DNA of 64,000 nucleotides, taken from contig NZ_MIKB01000013.1 in assembly GCF_001730365.1 (NCBI RefSeq), positions 186,001 through 250,000 of the forward strand, in the 5' to 3' direction. This DNA comes from Enterococcus quebecensis (GTDB lineage: Bacteria; Bacillota; Bacilli; Lactobacillales; Enterococcaceae). The notes under the pieces were generated by a model. The model was not told where the DNA came from and ran no database searches. It saw nothing but the letters and a program-made list of their open reading frames with translations. Each line of letters begins with the position of its first letter. Within the stretch, counting starts at the first letter, position 1. The position numbers and the translations under genes are program-made. Below, piece after piece: positions 55,002 to 64,000 of the stretch.

Positions 55002-56276
55002 TTATATCAGTACATTGACGATTAAATAAATCAAAAATAAACCAGAAATCAACCATAATGGTAAAGAAAGATCAGCTTTTTTTCCAGCAATCCATTTTGT
55101 CATTGGATAAGCCACAAATCCAAAAGCCATTCCATCTGAAATATTCATAGTAAATGGAATCAAAACAATCATCAACATCGCAGGAAAATACTCACTAAAA
55201 TCATCAAAATGCAACGTTTTAATCTGTTGGATCATCAAGAACCCTGTAATAATAATTGCTGGAGCTAACGCCGAATCTGGAATATAAGACAACAACGGCA
55301 AGGCTAACAAAGCCAAAAAGAAAAAAATACCACTTGTAATTGAAGTAACCCCCGTCTTACCACCTTCCTCAATCCCAGTGGCACTTTCGGCAGCAGCGAC
55401 AGTGGGACTTGTTCCAAAAATACCCGACAATAACGTCACAAATCCTGTCACCCGATATGCTCGTAAATATTTCTGTTCATCTGCTTCTGGCATCAATCCT
55501 TTGAGCAACCCCATTGATTCAAAAATAAGGATCATTGACAACGCAAAAACACCTAATAAGAAATTTTTAGAAAAAAATGAACTAAAATCTAATTGTAAAA
55601 AAATGTTAGAATAATTGCCTAGTGCGCCTAACGAAAAATGTTCTGTAGGTGTAACCATTCCCATAATATTTGCGATCAGGGTCACAACAACAATACCTAT
55701 AAAAAAGCTGCCTTGAACCCCTTTTACAAATAAAAATACTGTCAAAATCAATGAAAATAAGGTAAGCAATGTCAAATGATTGCTTAATGAAGCTAACTGT
55801 AAAAAAGTATGCTCTCCTCTCAAAATCAAGTGTCCTTTTTCCAAACCAATCAATACCAGAAAAAAACCAATTCCTACAGTAATTCCTGTTTTTAAGGTTT
55901 CGGGAACAACTTCAGCAAATAATTTACTTAACTTCGTAAAAGCTACTAATAAATAAACGATACCCGCACAAAAACTAACTGCCAGAGCTTGTTGCCACGT
56001 TAATCCTAAGGAAAATACTAATGTGTAAGTGAAGAAGGAATTGACCCCCATTCCCGTGGTCAAAACAATTGGTGCATCCGCAACGAGTCCCATCAAAATA
56101 GATCCGATAATTGAAATAAAAATCGTGCCAAAAATTGTTAACTCTTTAGGCATACCTGCCTCTGCTAAGATAACTGTATTCACCATTATTATATAAGAAA
56201 TGGCGAAAAATGAGGTTGTTCCTGCCAGTATTTCCCGTTTTAACTCTTCTTTACTAAGCTTCTTTCTTTGAAACAT
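55002..56276 (-). CDS. NCS2-family purine (guanine/hypoxanthine) permease, AzgA-like
   Basis: 424 residues, about 12-14 membrane segments. AzgA-type landmarks: REILAGTTSFFAISYIIMVN, PIVLTTGMGVNSFFTYT, GTSPTVAAAESATGIEEGGK. Proton-driven uptake of guanine, hypoxanthine or adenine. GGAGGG precedes the ATG. No purine riboswitch is seen upstream. Confidence 0.9.
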   Translation of the reverse strand: MFQRKKLSKEELKREILAGTTSFFAISYIIMVNTVILAEAGMPKELTIFGTIFISIIGSILMGLVADAPIVLTTGMGVNSFFTYTLVFSLGLTWQQALAVSFCAGIVYLLVAFTKLSKLFAEVVPETLKTGITVGIGFFLVLIGLEKGHLILRGEHTFLQLASLSNHLTLLTLFSLILTVFLFVKGVQGSFFIGIVVVTLIANIMGMVTPTEHFSLGALGNYSNIFLQLDFSSFFSKNFLLGVFALSMILIFESMGLLKGLMPEADEQKYLRAYRVTGFVTLLSGIFGTSPTVAAAESATGIEEGGKTGVTSITSGIFFFLALLALPLLSYIPDSALAPAIIITGFLMIQQIKTLHFDDFSEYFPAMLMIVLIPFTMNISDGMAFGFVAYPMTKWIAGKKADLSLPLWLISGLFLIYLIVNVLI

Positions 56277-56636
56277 CTAATCCCTCCTTGTTGATCAAAC
56301 AAATGTATAGACGATTTGTTCATTTTTTGTACATTTTACTTAAAGTTTAATACCGTAAGAATAACACATTGGAAGCGCTTTTTGGAATTTCTGAAAATTT
56401 TTTTATTTTTGAGTTTATTCAATTACTTTTAATCATTTTATAGTTACCCTAATCCGCCAAAATACTTATTTCATTCCTAAAAATAGCAATAGACAATTTT
56501 TCCCATGGATCTTAGTTATTTATAATATAGTAAGAAAAGGTAAAAGGAATTAATTTTTTTTTTTAATTGTGGTATTATAGGTTGAGTTTATTGTTGCGTT
56601 TAACAACGATAATTGATGGAAATTGGAGGGCACTTT
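56277..56636. other. Divergent intergenic region between purine permease and murT
   Basis: AACAAAT/ATTTGTT dyad at 56298-56320 is a possible operator of the permease. A T12 run lies at about 56560 and a -10-like TATTAT near 56574 before murT. No gene or known riboswitch. Confidence 0.4.
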
Positions 56637-57974
56637 ATGGGAATCAGAAGTCAAGTAGCGATTATGGCTGGAAAAACTTCTCAATGGGTATTACAAACTT
56701 TTTTCAAAGGCGGCAGCAGCTACCCTGGAAAATTAGCATTAAAAATCGATCCGAAAATTTTAGATACATTAGCTAAAGATTACGAGATCGTTGTTGTCAC
56801 TGGAACCAATGGAAAAACATTGACAACAGCCTTAACTGTTAATATTTTAAGACAAGAGTTTGATCATGTCTTGACAAATCCGACAGGTGCAAACATGGAG
56901 CAAGGAATCGTTTCAACGTTTTTATCTGCCAAAAACAAAGGCGCAAAGAAAAAATTTGCTGTTTTAGAAATTGATGAAGCTAGCTTAAGTCGGGTCACAA
57001 AATATATTGAACCAAAATTATTTTTATTCACCAATATTTTCAGAGACCAAATGGATCGCTACGGAGAAATATACACTACCTATAAATTAATTGTTGATGG
57101 TGCCTCTGCAGCTCCAAATGCACCTATTTTGTGCAATGGTGACTCACCTATTTTCAATTCAGTTGAAACGATCAACCCAAGAAAATATTACGGTTTTAAT
57201 CATCAACCAGATGAAGAACAAATGGCTCATTATAATACAGATGGATTACTTTGTCCCAAATGTCATCACATTTTACACTACAAAATGATCACCTATGCCA
57301 ACCTTGGCAAATATTATTGCCCTAACTGCGGATTCCATCGTCCTGAATTGGATGTTCAATTGACAGAGATGGTCAAGATGGACAATACTTCAGCGAATTT
57401 TGTGATTGATGGTGCAGAGTATAGTATTGCCGTTGGCGGTATGTATAATGTCTATAATGCCTTAGCTGCCACAGCAGTTGCTGAACACTATGGTGTAACA
57501 CCTGAAAAAATCAGAGCAGGTTTAAGCTATGATGAAAAAGTCTTTGGACGTCAAGAAACAATCAATATTGAGGGTAAATTGTGTACATTGATCCTAGTAA
57601 AAAATCCTGTTGGGCTCAACCAAGTAATTGATATGATGAAACTTGCGCCTTATTCGTTCTCTCTTGTTTCATTATTAAATGCTAATTATGCTGATGGGAT
57701 CGATATTAGCTGGATTTGGGATGGTGATCACGAAGCCTTTGCACAAATGGACATTCCAGAGGTAATTGCTGGTGGTGATCGTCATAAAGATATGGCTTTA
57801 CGATTGAAAGTAGCAGGTATTGCTGAAGATAACTTAAAAGAAATACCAAATCTTGACGATGTGATTACAGCAATTAAAGAAGTACCAACAGAGCATGTGT
57901 ACATTTTGGCTACCTACACAGCCGTTTTACAATTACGTAAATCCTTAACTGCACAAGGTTATATTAATAGCTAA
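56637..57974 (+). CDS. murT: Lipid II isoglutaminyl synthase subunit MurT
   Basis: 445 residues, Mur-ligase fold: VVTGTNGKTLTTAL P-loop, FTNIFRDQMDRYGE, and the MurT-specific zinc ribbon (CPKCHHIL ... YYCPNCGFH). With GatD it amidates D-Glu of lipid II to D-isoGln. Start at the ATG after GGAGGG; the upstream ATG 24 bases earlier is less well placed. Unusually, a repeat array separates it from gatD. Confidence 0.95.
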   Translation: MGIRSQVAIMAGKTSQWVLQTFFKGGSSYPGKLALKIDPKILDTLAKDYEIVVVTGTNGKTLTTALTVNILRQEFDHVLTNPTGANMEQGIVSTFLSAKNKGAKKKFAVLEIDEASLSRVTKYIEPKLFLFTNIFRDQMDRYGEIYTTYKLIVDGASAAPNAPILCNGDSPIFNSVETINPRKYYGFNHQPDEEQMAHYNTDGLLCPKCHHILHYKMITYANLGKYYCPNCGFHRPELDVQLTEMVKMDNTSANFVIDGAEYSIAVGGMYNVYNALAATAVAEHYGVTPEKIRAGLSYDEKVFGRQETINIEGKLCTLILVKNPVGLNQVIDMMKLAPYSFSLVSLLNANYADGIDISWIWDGDHEAFAQMDIPEVIAGGDRHKDMALRLKVAGIAEDNLKEIPNLDDVITAIKEVPTEHVYILATYTAVLQLRKSLTAQGYINS

Positions 57975-58020
57975 CTTTAAGAGCTTGCCTTTCAGAAAAA
58001 GATTAACGAGACTATCCCGC

Positions 58021-58503
58021 TTTATCTTATCCAGTTGCATGGGCTACTCTCTCGGAAAAAAGATAAAACTATAAGAGGCACAATACCCCTCTTCTATGTT
58101 TTCCTATTTTTCTGTCGAGACTTAACGAGCCCATTCCGCTTTTATCTTATCCAGTTGCATGGGCTACTCTCTCGGAAAAAAGATAAAACATAAAGGAGGC
58201 ACAATACTCCTCTTCTATGTTTTCCTATTTTTCTGTCGAGACTTAACGAGCCCATTCCGCTTTTATCTTATCCAGTTGCATGGGCTACTCTCTCGGAAAA
58301 AAGATAAAACATAAAGGAGGCACAATACTCCTCTTCTATGTTTTCCTATTTTTCTGTCGAGACTTAACGAGCCCATTCCGCTTTTATCTTATCCAGTTGC
58401 ATGGGCTACTCTCTCGGAAAAAAGATAAAACATAGAGGAGGCACAATACTCCTCTTCTATGTTTTCCTATTTTTCTGTCGAGACTTAACGAGCCCATTCC
58501 ACT
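58021..58503. repeat. Four tandem ~120-bp palindromic units between murT and gatD
   Basis: Periods 120, 121, 121, 121; units begin near TTTATCTTATCCAGTTGC, plus a partial copy from 57998. The copies differ at a few positions only. Each folds as one long hairpin: ATGGGCT/AGCCCAT base, CTCTCG../..CGAG, AAAACATA/TATGTTTT, AGGAG/CTCCT, loop GCACAATA. No coding frame. The last copy runs into the gatD ribosome-binding site. Confidence 0.9.
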
Positions 58504-58526
58504 TTTATCTTAAGGAGGAATAAACA

Positions 58527-59222
58527 GTGTCTAAAGAATTAGTCGTTTGTCATTTATACGGAAATTTACTGAATACTTATGGCGATAATGGTAATCTACT
58601 GATGTTAAAATATTTATCTGAAAAAATGAATGTTACCTTTCGATCTGAAATTATCAGTATTTATGAACCTTTTGATCCAAATAAATATGATTTAGTTTTT
58701 GTCGGAGGGGGTCAAGATTTCGAGCAATTGATCATCTCAGATGATATCCAAACGAAAAAAGAAACGTTAACTGAATACATTGAAAATGAGGGTGTAATGT
58801 TAGCCATTTGTGGTGGGTTCCAATTATTAGGGCACTATTATATGGGAGCTAAAGGTGAAAAAATCCATGGAATTGGTGCATTAGATCATTACACTTTGAG
58901 TCAAGATAATAATCGTTACATCGGAGATATTGTTATTCATAATGAAGAATTCAACGAAACCTATTATGGTTTTGAAAATCATAACGGTCGAACTTTCCTT
59001 GGTAAAGGAGAACGTCCTTTAGGGAAAGTTTTACAGGGTAAAGGAAATAACAATGAAGATAATTCTGAGGGTGTCATTTATAAAAATGTCTTTGGTTCTT
59101 ATTTCCATGGGCCAATTCTTGCTCGGAATGAAAATCTAGGTATTCGCTTAATCAAAATAGCTTTAGAAAAAAAATACAACGAGCCTTTCGATGTGCCTAA
59201 AGAAATGTTGGTTGGTGAATAA
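58527..59222 (+). CDS. gatD: Lipid II isoglutaminyl synthase subunit GatD
   Basis: 231 residues, class I glutamine amidotransferase. Nucleophile Cys in [14 protein letters not shown] and catalytic His in [12 protein letters not shown]. Supplies ammonia to MurT. Starts with GTG, AAGGAGGA 7 bases upstream. 552 bases from murT. Confidence 0.94.
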   Translation: MSKELVVCHLYGNLLNTYGDNGNLLMLKYLSEKMNVTFRSEIISIYEPFDPNKYDLVFVGGGQDFEQLIISDDIQTKKETLTEYIENEGVMLAICGGFQLLGHYYMGAKGEKIHGIGALDHYTLSQDNNRYIGDIVIHNEEFNETYYGFENHNGRTFLGKGERPLGKVLQGKGNNNEDNSEGVIYKNVFGSYFHGPILARNENLGIRLIKIALEKKYNEPFDVPKEMLVGE

Positions 59223-59225
59223 ATA

Positions 59226-59261
59226 AAAAAGTGTTAGGATTAAAATTCCTAACACTTTTTT
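59226..59261. terminator. Bidirectional terminator between gatD and manA
   Basis: AAAAAGTGTTAGGA and its exact complement with a 7-base loop. Confidence 0.85.
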
Positions 59262-59268
59262 ATTTATG

Positions 59269-60243
59269 CTATGCATCTACTCCAGGTTCTGAAGCAATGA
59301 TTGTTAAATCTCCTTCAACACGCCATTTAGCGATATCATCAGGCAAAATAAAACTTGCTCCTTTAGTCAGCTCATAACTCTTAGTTTTAATTGTTCCTTC
59401 ATCTTCAATAATCAAATGCCCCGTGCCATCAATCACCGTAGCTAATGTATATGGCGCATTTTTCTTTAACTTCAATATACCTTTAACTTGCCATTCATAC
59501 ACATTGAAAAATGGTGTTTTCAGATAGGTAATGATACTTGATTGTCCTTGATTTTGTTGTTGAATAGACAATTCAGCGTCTTTAGCTGGGACTGTTGTTA
59601 CATCCACTGATTGTTGGATATGGAGTTCTCTTGCTTGGCCTTGATCGTCTTTTCTATCGTAATCATATACACGATAGGTTGTATCACTGCTTTGTTGTGT
59701 TTCTAAGATCATGATCCCCTTACCAATAGCATGAATTGTTCCGCTTGGTACATAGAAAAAATCACCTTTTTTAACAGGAACTTTTCTCAATAAATCGTCC
59801 CAACGTTCTTCTTTGATCATTGACTCAAGTTCTTCACGACTTTTTGCATTATGCCCATAAATAATCGTTGATCCTGGTTCAGCATCTATGATGTACCAAC
59901 ATTCAGTTTTTCCAAGTTCACCTTCGTGAGCTAACCCATAAGCATCGTCTGGATGTACTTGTACAGATAAATCATCTTCTGCATCTAATATCTTTGTCAA
60001 TAAAGGAAACACATCTCCTTTAGCATTACCAAACAATTCACGGTGATTCACCCAAAGTTCATCTAGTTTTTGACCAGAAAATTCACCATTTTCCACGGTA
60101 CTAACCCCATGAGGATGAGCACTAATTGCCCAATCTTCACCAATCTTATTACTCGGTAGATCAAATCCGAAAACAGTCTGTAATCGGTCACCACCCCAAA
60201 TTTTTTCTTGAAATACTGGTTTTAAAAATAAAGGTTCCTGCAT
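59269..60243 (-). CDS. manA: Mannose-6-phosphate isomerase, class I
   Basis: 324 residues. Interconverts mannose-6-P and fructose-6-P. Zn ligands in SVQVHPDDAYG and KTECWYIIDA, LKPVFQEKIWGGDRL start. Start at the ATG with GGAAGGGAG upstream (MQEPLFLKPV); the 11-codon extension is rejected. Confidence 0.93.
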   Translation of the reverse strand: MQEPLFLKPVFQEKIWGGDRLQTVFGFDLPSNKIGEDWAISAHPHGVSTVENGEFSGQKLDELWVNHRELFGNAKGDVFPLLTKILDAEDDLSVQVHPDDAYGLAHEGELGKTECWYIIDAEPGSTIIYGHNAKSREELESMIKEERWDDLLRKVPVKKGDFFYVPSGTIHAIGKGIMILETQQSSDTTYRVYDYDRKDDQGQARELHIQQSVDVTTVPAKDAELSIQQQNQGQSSIITYLKTPFFNVYEWQVKGILKLKKNAPYTLATVIDGTGHLIIEDEGTIKTKSYELTKGASFILPDDIAKWRVEGDLTIIASEPGVDA

Positions 60244-60284
60244 AGTTAGAGACTCCCTTCCATTTATACTCGTCAATTATACCA

Positions 60285-61325
60285 CTAAAAAGAAAGCGAT
60301 TCATCTATGTTTGTTATTTTTTCGTTCAAATAAATAGCAATCAGTTGATCTCTTTTCTCAATATACTCTGCTCTTTTATCAATGGGATGAACACGGTTAG
60401 AAAGAAAGACAAATCCTTCTTTATTCACAGGATCAATCAATAAAAACGTACCTGTATACCCCGTATGAAATAACAATGGATTTCCTGCCAGATCACTCTT
60501 CAAATCCCAACCTAACGAGCGATGTCCTTTTCTATTAGGTGTTTGATCAAGTAGTAATGATTGAATCGTCATTTTTTCCAGTACTCTATTCGTCTTATAC
60601 ATGCCTTCATTTAAATACATTGTTACAAATTTTTTGATATCCTTTAAATTAGTAAACAATCCAGCATTCCCTGCATGCTCTGCCAAAATAAAAGCCTTTG
60701 GATCATGCGTTTGACCTCTAATCAGTCCCCTTAAAGGATGTATTTCAGTTGGAACAGTTTGAAAAGGATCTGCAGGTAAAAAGAGACTATCTGACATATC
60801 TAACGGTTGTAAGACTCTCTCTTTAAAGATTTCAATAACATCTTTCCCTAATAATTCTTCCAACATAAATCCAAGTAAAATCGTTCCAGTATCTGTATAA
60901 GCAACTTGTTTCCCCAAGTTTTCACCAGATTTCACTTGAGAATATGCTTTTCGCAATTCTTCTTTTGTCAAAGTATCCCTATTTTTAATATAACTTTGGA
61001 TATCAGATGTATGAGTCAGAAGATGACGAATCGTTATTTTTTCATCTTCAAATGCTGGATAATATTTTTTGAATGACATGTCAATATCTATCCTATTTGT
61101 TTCCATTAGCTGTAAAACAACCGTTGTAGTACAAATCACCTTGGTCAAAGAAGCCACATCAAAAAGCAGCGAAACATCCATTGATTCGACTGTTGGTAAT
61201 ATTTGAGCATTTCCCCAAGTATAGTCATCAGATTTAGCTTCTGTCATAAAAGAAAAACTGACTCCTGGAAAAACACCATCGTTCATAAATTCTTTGATTT
61301 TTTTTCTCGTTTCTTTATACATCAT
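60285..61325 (-). CDS. Serine hydrolase, beta-lactamase/class C PBP-like family
   Basis: 346 residues. Ser-x-x-Lys in VASLTKVICTT, Tyr motif YTDTGTIL and HTGYTGTF (HTG in place of KTG). No signal peptide or membrane anchor, so cytoplasmic; likely an esterase or peptidase related to PBP4*/EstB rather than antibiotic resistance. Two adjacent ATGs follow GAGGAAAAACG. Confidence 0.85.
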   Translation of the reverse strand: MMYKETRKKIKEFMNDGVFPGVSFSFMTEAKSDDYTWGNAQILPTVESMDVSLLFDVASLTKVICTTTVVLQLMETNRIDIDMSFKKYYPAFEDEKITIRHLLTHTSDIQSYIKNRDTLTKEELRKAYSQVKSGENLGKQVAYTDTGTILLGFMLEELLGKDVIEIFKERVLQPLDMSDSLFLPADPFQTVPTEIHPLRGLIRGQTHDPKAFILAEHAGNAGLFTNLKDIKKFVTMYLNEGMYKTNRVLEKMTIQSLLLDQTPNRKGHRSLGWDLKSDLAGNPLLFHTGYTGTFLLIDPVNKEGFVFLSNRVHPIDKRAEYIEKRDQLIAIYLNEKITNIDESLSF

Positions 61326-61373
61326 CGTTTTTCCTCATCCAAGCTTTGCTTCATGATTTTTTAAGACTACTTT

Positions 61374-62213
61374 TTAATTTCTTACAAACCACCATTCAAT
61401 TTGACTAGGATCATAGATTGTTAAGATTGTTAATTTCTTATCCACAAAAAATTCTTGTTCATTTTTTTCTAGATGTTTTTTTAGTCTGGTCATTTCTTCT
61501 TCTTGATCTAATGTTAAAACGAAAAAATCCACACCTAAAGCTTCTTTACCGTCTTTTTTTTCATTAATAGGTCTTACCCATTTATCTAAGTGAACTAGGA
61601 ACTGACCGTCATTCATTGATAATTTATCTGTTGTATCATTCTCAGAAGTCATGCCCAAAACATCTTGGTAAAAATAATGGTGTTCAGCTTTGTCTTCAAC
61701 GCTCAACTTGATTTGATCAAAACGAACATCTGCTGAAAGACTTGAATACAAAATTTTACTTTGTTGGATTAGTGCATCTATATCCAGTACTTCAGTTTCT
61801 GCCTCACTCTGATCCGCAGCTCCTTCTTGATAACTGATTTCAAGTTCATTTCCTTCAGGGTCTTTTAAAAAGACGCTTTTTCTTGTTCCTTGTTTTACTG
61901 ATTTATTTATTGGATAGTTATGCGCAGTAATTCTTCTTAAAACACTGCCAAACTCTTCTTCTGTTGGAATCAATATAGAAAAACTGACAGACTTCTCAAA
62001 AGATTGTACTTGATCTTCGTTAGAATCTGTTTCTTCTAATATCAACAATCGACTTTCTTTTTTTTGCGAGCCGAATATTGATAAATTATTTTCTTCTAAC
62101 TTTAAAATAAAACCTAATACATTCTTATAGAAGCTAACCATTTTCTCTACATCGTTCACGTGAAGCGCAATTGTTTTCACGTATACATCTTGTGATAGTC
62201 GAAACTTTTCCAT
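61374..62213 (-). CDS. Two-domain VOC (glyoxalase/dioxygenase-like) protein
   Basis: 279 residues with two vicinal-oxygen-chelate domains (KTIALHVNDVEKMVSFYKNV, and EHHYFYQDVLGMTSEND). DPEGNELEIS is the family motif. Resembles CatE/YwbC-type proteins; the second domain has lost some metal ligands. Substrate unknown. 48 bases upstream of the hydrolase. Confidence 0.8.
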   Translation of the reverse strand: MEKFRLSQDVYVKTIALHVNDVEKMVSFYKNVLGFILKLEENNLSIFGSQKKESRLLILEETDSNEDQVQSFEKSVSFSILIPTEEEFGSVLRRITAHNYPINKSVKQGTRKSVFLKDPEGNELEISYQEGAADQSEAETEVLDIDALIQQSKILYSSLSADVRFDQIKLSVEDKAEHHYFYQDVLGMTSENDTTDKLSMNDGQFLVHLDKWVRPINEKKDGKEALGVDFFVLTLDQEEEMTRLKKHLEKNEQEFFVDKKLTILTIYDPSQIEWWFVRN

Positions 62214-62645
62214 CCGTCTTCCCCCTCCGAATGTCTTCCTCTATTTATTCTAAACATATCAAGTGATTTCGGCAAGCAAATGCTCTTTCAAAAAATACAT
62301 AAATATAAGAAATATTTGAGAAATCCATCTTCTATACACCTATACCAATTACATTGCTTTAATTATTATTTTTCTTTTTATACAAACTTTACCAATTTAA
62401 ATAAAATAACTTATCTAGATATTTTTCAGATAAGTTTATCTTCAACAATAAAAAAAGATGCTGAATTTCTTTTTCAAACATCTTTTTCTGCATATTTTTC
62501 ACGAATCCTTATAGTATAATCGCTGTAACGAGATCTAATAGCGGTGGGCTAATCATCTAAATATTTTATTTTTACATTTTAACATAAATAAATTAAAAAA
62601 TTGTATTATAAATTACTACTGACTAAAAAATCATAAAATTATTTG
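62214..62645. other. Intergenic region with terminator-like hairpin
   Basis: AAAAAGATG/CATCTTTTT hairpin at 62452-62487 is T-flanked on both strands and may terminate tetR transcription. The 79-codon plus frame (62280-62519) has no ribosome-binding site and covers this hairpin. A promoter-like TAGTATAATC lies near 62510. No gene supported. Confidence 0.5.
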
Positions 62646-63293
62646 CTATTTATATACGCCATTTTTTAACCAGTTTAACTTAGCTTTAAAATTTTGGAGC
62701 GTTTGATCAATATCATATGATGGATCTTTTTCAAGTTCTCTATAGCCTTCAGTAATTGAAGAATAGACCGCATTCATAAGTATTTCCATTAACATTTTGA
62801 ACTCTTGTTTATTCTGGATTTTAAACTTAGAATGGTCAATCAGTTTATAAAGTTTATATCCATGACGCCTTTTCTGATATGCTGCTCCTTTTATATCATC
62901 TAATGTAAATTGAGGAGAAATACGACTGGTTGATTGATAATCCATATTCATAAAAAACTGTTTATAAAATGAAGCATTTTCTCCCGTCAATACATTAAAA
63001 ATCATTTTTGTAAAATAACTATCCATTCCTATAAATAAGTCTCCGTTGGCCTCTAGAACATACTTTTCAATATTTGTTTTACTATCTTTCCGTAAAAAAT
63101 CAAAATAATAAAAATACAAATCTTCCTTATTTTCAAAATATTGATAGAAACTTCCTCTAGGTATTTCAGCTAATGTAACTATATTTGCGATCGAAGCTTC
63201 TTTTAACGATGTTCTTGAAAATTCGGTTTTAGCAGCGTCCAATAATCTTTGCTGCTTCTCTTTAGTTAGATGAAAAAAAGTAGCTTTCGGCAT
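62646..63293 (-). CDS. TetR-family transcriptional regulator
   Basis: 215 residues. N-terminal HTH (LTKEKQQRLLDAAKTEFSR, IVTLAEIPRGSFYQYFENKE) and helical ligand domain. Start at MPKATFF with GGAAGGGG upstream; longer start rejected. A large palindrome over its own -10 suggests autorepression. No divergent target gene is adjacent, so its target may be elsewhere. Confidence 0.88.
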   Translation of the reverse strand: MPKATFFHLTKEKQQRLLDAAKTEFSRTSLKEASIANIVTLAEIPRGSFYQYFENKEDLYFYYFDFLRKDSKTNIEKYVLEANGDLFIGMDSYFTKMIFNVLTGENASFYKQFFMNMDYQSTSRISPQFTLDDIKGAAYQKRRHGYKLYKLIDHSKFKIQNKQEFKMLMEILMNAVYSSITEGYRELEKDPSYDIDQTLQNFKAKLNWLKNGVYK

Positions 63294-63315
63294 CAATTGC
63301 ACCCCTTCCACAATA

Positions 63316-63345
63316 ATGACAATCCGTCATATGACACGATGTCAT
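63316..63345 (-). promoter_or_regulatory. TetR operator over tetR promoter
   Basis: ATGACA-N4-GTCATATGAC-N4-TGTCAT: a 30-base, two-fold symmetric site. The -10 (TATAAT on minus) overlaps its distal edge. Best explained as the autoregulatory operator. Confidence 0.75.
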
Positions 63346-63401
63346 TATAGCACCATGAAATGAAAAATCAATAGAATTTATTTAGGTTATTTTTTCAAAC
63401 A

Positions 63402-63431
63402 AAAAAGAAGGGTTCGTTATCCCTTCTTTTT
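63402..63431 (-). terminator. Terminator of the guanylate kinase-like gene
   Basis: AAAAAGAAGGG and complement with an 8-base loop, T-run on minus. Located 28 bases after the stop. Confidence 0.85.
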
Positions 63432-63458
63432 GACACTTCTCGAAGATTATAATTTTCA

Positions 63459-64000
63459 TCAATGTTTATTCTCTTTACTTATTACGTCATTCACTACCTG
63501 TTCCACATCTTTGATAACCTCTTCAAACGTTTGGTTTGCATCAATAACGAAGTGGTTTGGATAATCCATTATCTTATTTTTATTCTGAGATTCTTGATCG
63601 TATAACGCTACGCGTTCCTCTATAATCGTCGCATCATCTTCTCGATTCTGTAATCTGGATAATACATTAGCCTTGGATACTTCTAAAAAAATTGGTATAA
63701 CTACTTGCCCAAATCTTTTTTCTATTTCCTGAAAACCTTTAATCGTCAATACATCATAAGCATAATGATCATTGGTTTTTTGAATTAACTCATCAATTCC
63801 CACTCCATATTGATTACCATGATACGTATCATGCTCCGCCAAAGCATGAGTGTTTAAAAGATGTTTAAATTGCTCCTTCGTTTGGAAATAATAATCGATG
63901 CCCTCTTTTTCTTCTTTTCGCCTTGGTCGAGTTGTATGAGAAATCACCTTATATTCAGCGGGAAAAACAGCTTCTGCAACTTTGGTTTTCCCTGAACCAC
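63459..64000 (-). CDS. Guanylate kinase-like protein (5-prime end outside window)
   Basis: 181 codons visible; the frame continues to the window end. Starts within the P-loop GSGKTKVAEAV, then VISHTTRPRRKEEKEGIDYY (GMP-binding segment of guanylate kinases), HGNQYGVG, and lid ENREDDATIIEER-like region (RLQNREDDATII). Distinct enough from the housekeeping Gmk that it may be a paralogue. It is monocistronic at its 3-prime end. Confidence 0.85.
   Translation of the reverse strand, partial: GSGKTKVAEAVFPAEYKVISHTTRPRRKEEKEGIDYYFQTKEQFKHLLNTHALAEHDTYHGNQYGVGIDELIQKTNDHYAYDVLTIKGFQEIEKRFGQVVIPIFLEVSKANVLSRLQNREDDATIIEERVALYDQESQNKNKIMDYPNHFVIDANQTFEEVIKDVEQVVNDVISKENKH

Noticed and set aside
56277-56636. 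Purine riboswitch upstream of the NCS2 permease
   Set aside because: No conserved purine-aptamer loops found on the minus strand; only a short AT-rich dyad.
58021-58503. CRISPR array
   Set aside because: The repeat unit is the whole 120-121 bp with no unique spacers, and no cas genes are present.
60285-61325. Antibiotic-resistance beta-lactamase
   Set aside because: SLTK, YTD and HTG are present but there is no signal peptide; more like a cytoplasmic serine hydrolase of the class C/PBP fold.
62280-62519. 79-codon plus-strand ORF
   Set aside because: No ribosome-binding site, low-complexity Tyr/Ile/Phe composition, and it covers a terminator-like hairpin.

Overview
The window reads as a chromosomal segment of a low-GC Firmicute, most probably an Enterococcus. 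The core genes are lactobacillales/enterococcal in type and order: sufC-sufD-sufS-sufU-sufB, a coproporphyrin-type ferrochelatase with no heme pathway beside it, metNPQ behind a T-box, rodA, upp-glyA-sua5-prmC-prfA-tdk, and murT-gatD. Shine-Dalgarno sequences are strong (AGGAGG), which let many starts be corrected. No database search was possible; species and families come from motif recognition.

Region 1 (1-9.0 kb) is the most distinctive: a minus-strand operon for phosphonate (C-P bond) biosynthesis. In transcription order it encodes the two halves of a split phosphonopyruvate decarboxylase, a DRE-TIM (4-hydroxy-2-oxovalerate aldolase-like) enzyme, PEP mutase with the EDK-x5-NS motif, an HPr-kinase-like P-loop protein, a divergent YjbQ/UPF0047 protein, a class V aminotransferase, a CPYC glutaredoxin-like protein and the start of a metallophosphoesterase that runs off the window. 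An MFS exporter and two RRNPP/Rgg-like regulators flank it. Palindromes and an 18-bp inverted repeat suggest cell-density or peptide control of a small phosphonate product that is then exported.

Region 2 (9.2-22.2 kb) is an AT-rich accessory and defence-like island, mostly on the minus strand: a DUF4365-like protein; a ParB-like protein paired with an XRE regulator; a run of XRE proteins with related C-terminal domains, one of them frameshifted; a three-component SMC/ABC ATPase system of the ABC-3C/Lamassu type; and an orphan restriction-modification controller-like protein with a C-box. Two copies of a twin-hairpin element with constant loops and covarying stems lie next to it. A short tail ORF family recurs downstream of unrelated genes.

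Region 3 (22.4-34.3 kb) is core metabolism: the suf operon with Fur-like boxes over its promoter, ferrochelatase, methionine ABC import under a T-box, a GcvH-like lipoyl protein, an Spx/ArsC-like protein and RodA. Region 4 (34.5-44.6 kb) is a contractionless (siphovirus-type) tail module with no portal, terminase, capsid, lysis or integrase genes, plus degraded head-gene traces and a secreted HhH-nuclease. It lies about 0.8 kb from a tRNA-Thr(CGU). Region 5 (45.3-64 kb) is housekeeping: upp, glyA, sua5, prmC, prfA, tdk, a lipoprotein fumarate-reductase-like flavoprotein, KtrB/TrkH, a purine permease, murT-gatD, manA, a serine hydrolase, a VOC protein, TetR with its operator, and a partial guanylate kinase.

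Tandem arrays of about 120-bp palindromic units lie inside two operons (sufU/sufB and murT/gatD). The two arrays differ in stem sequence but share a GCACAAT apex.
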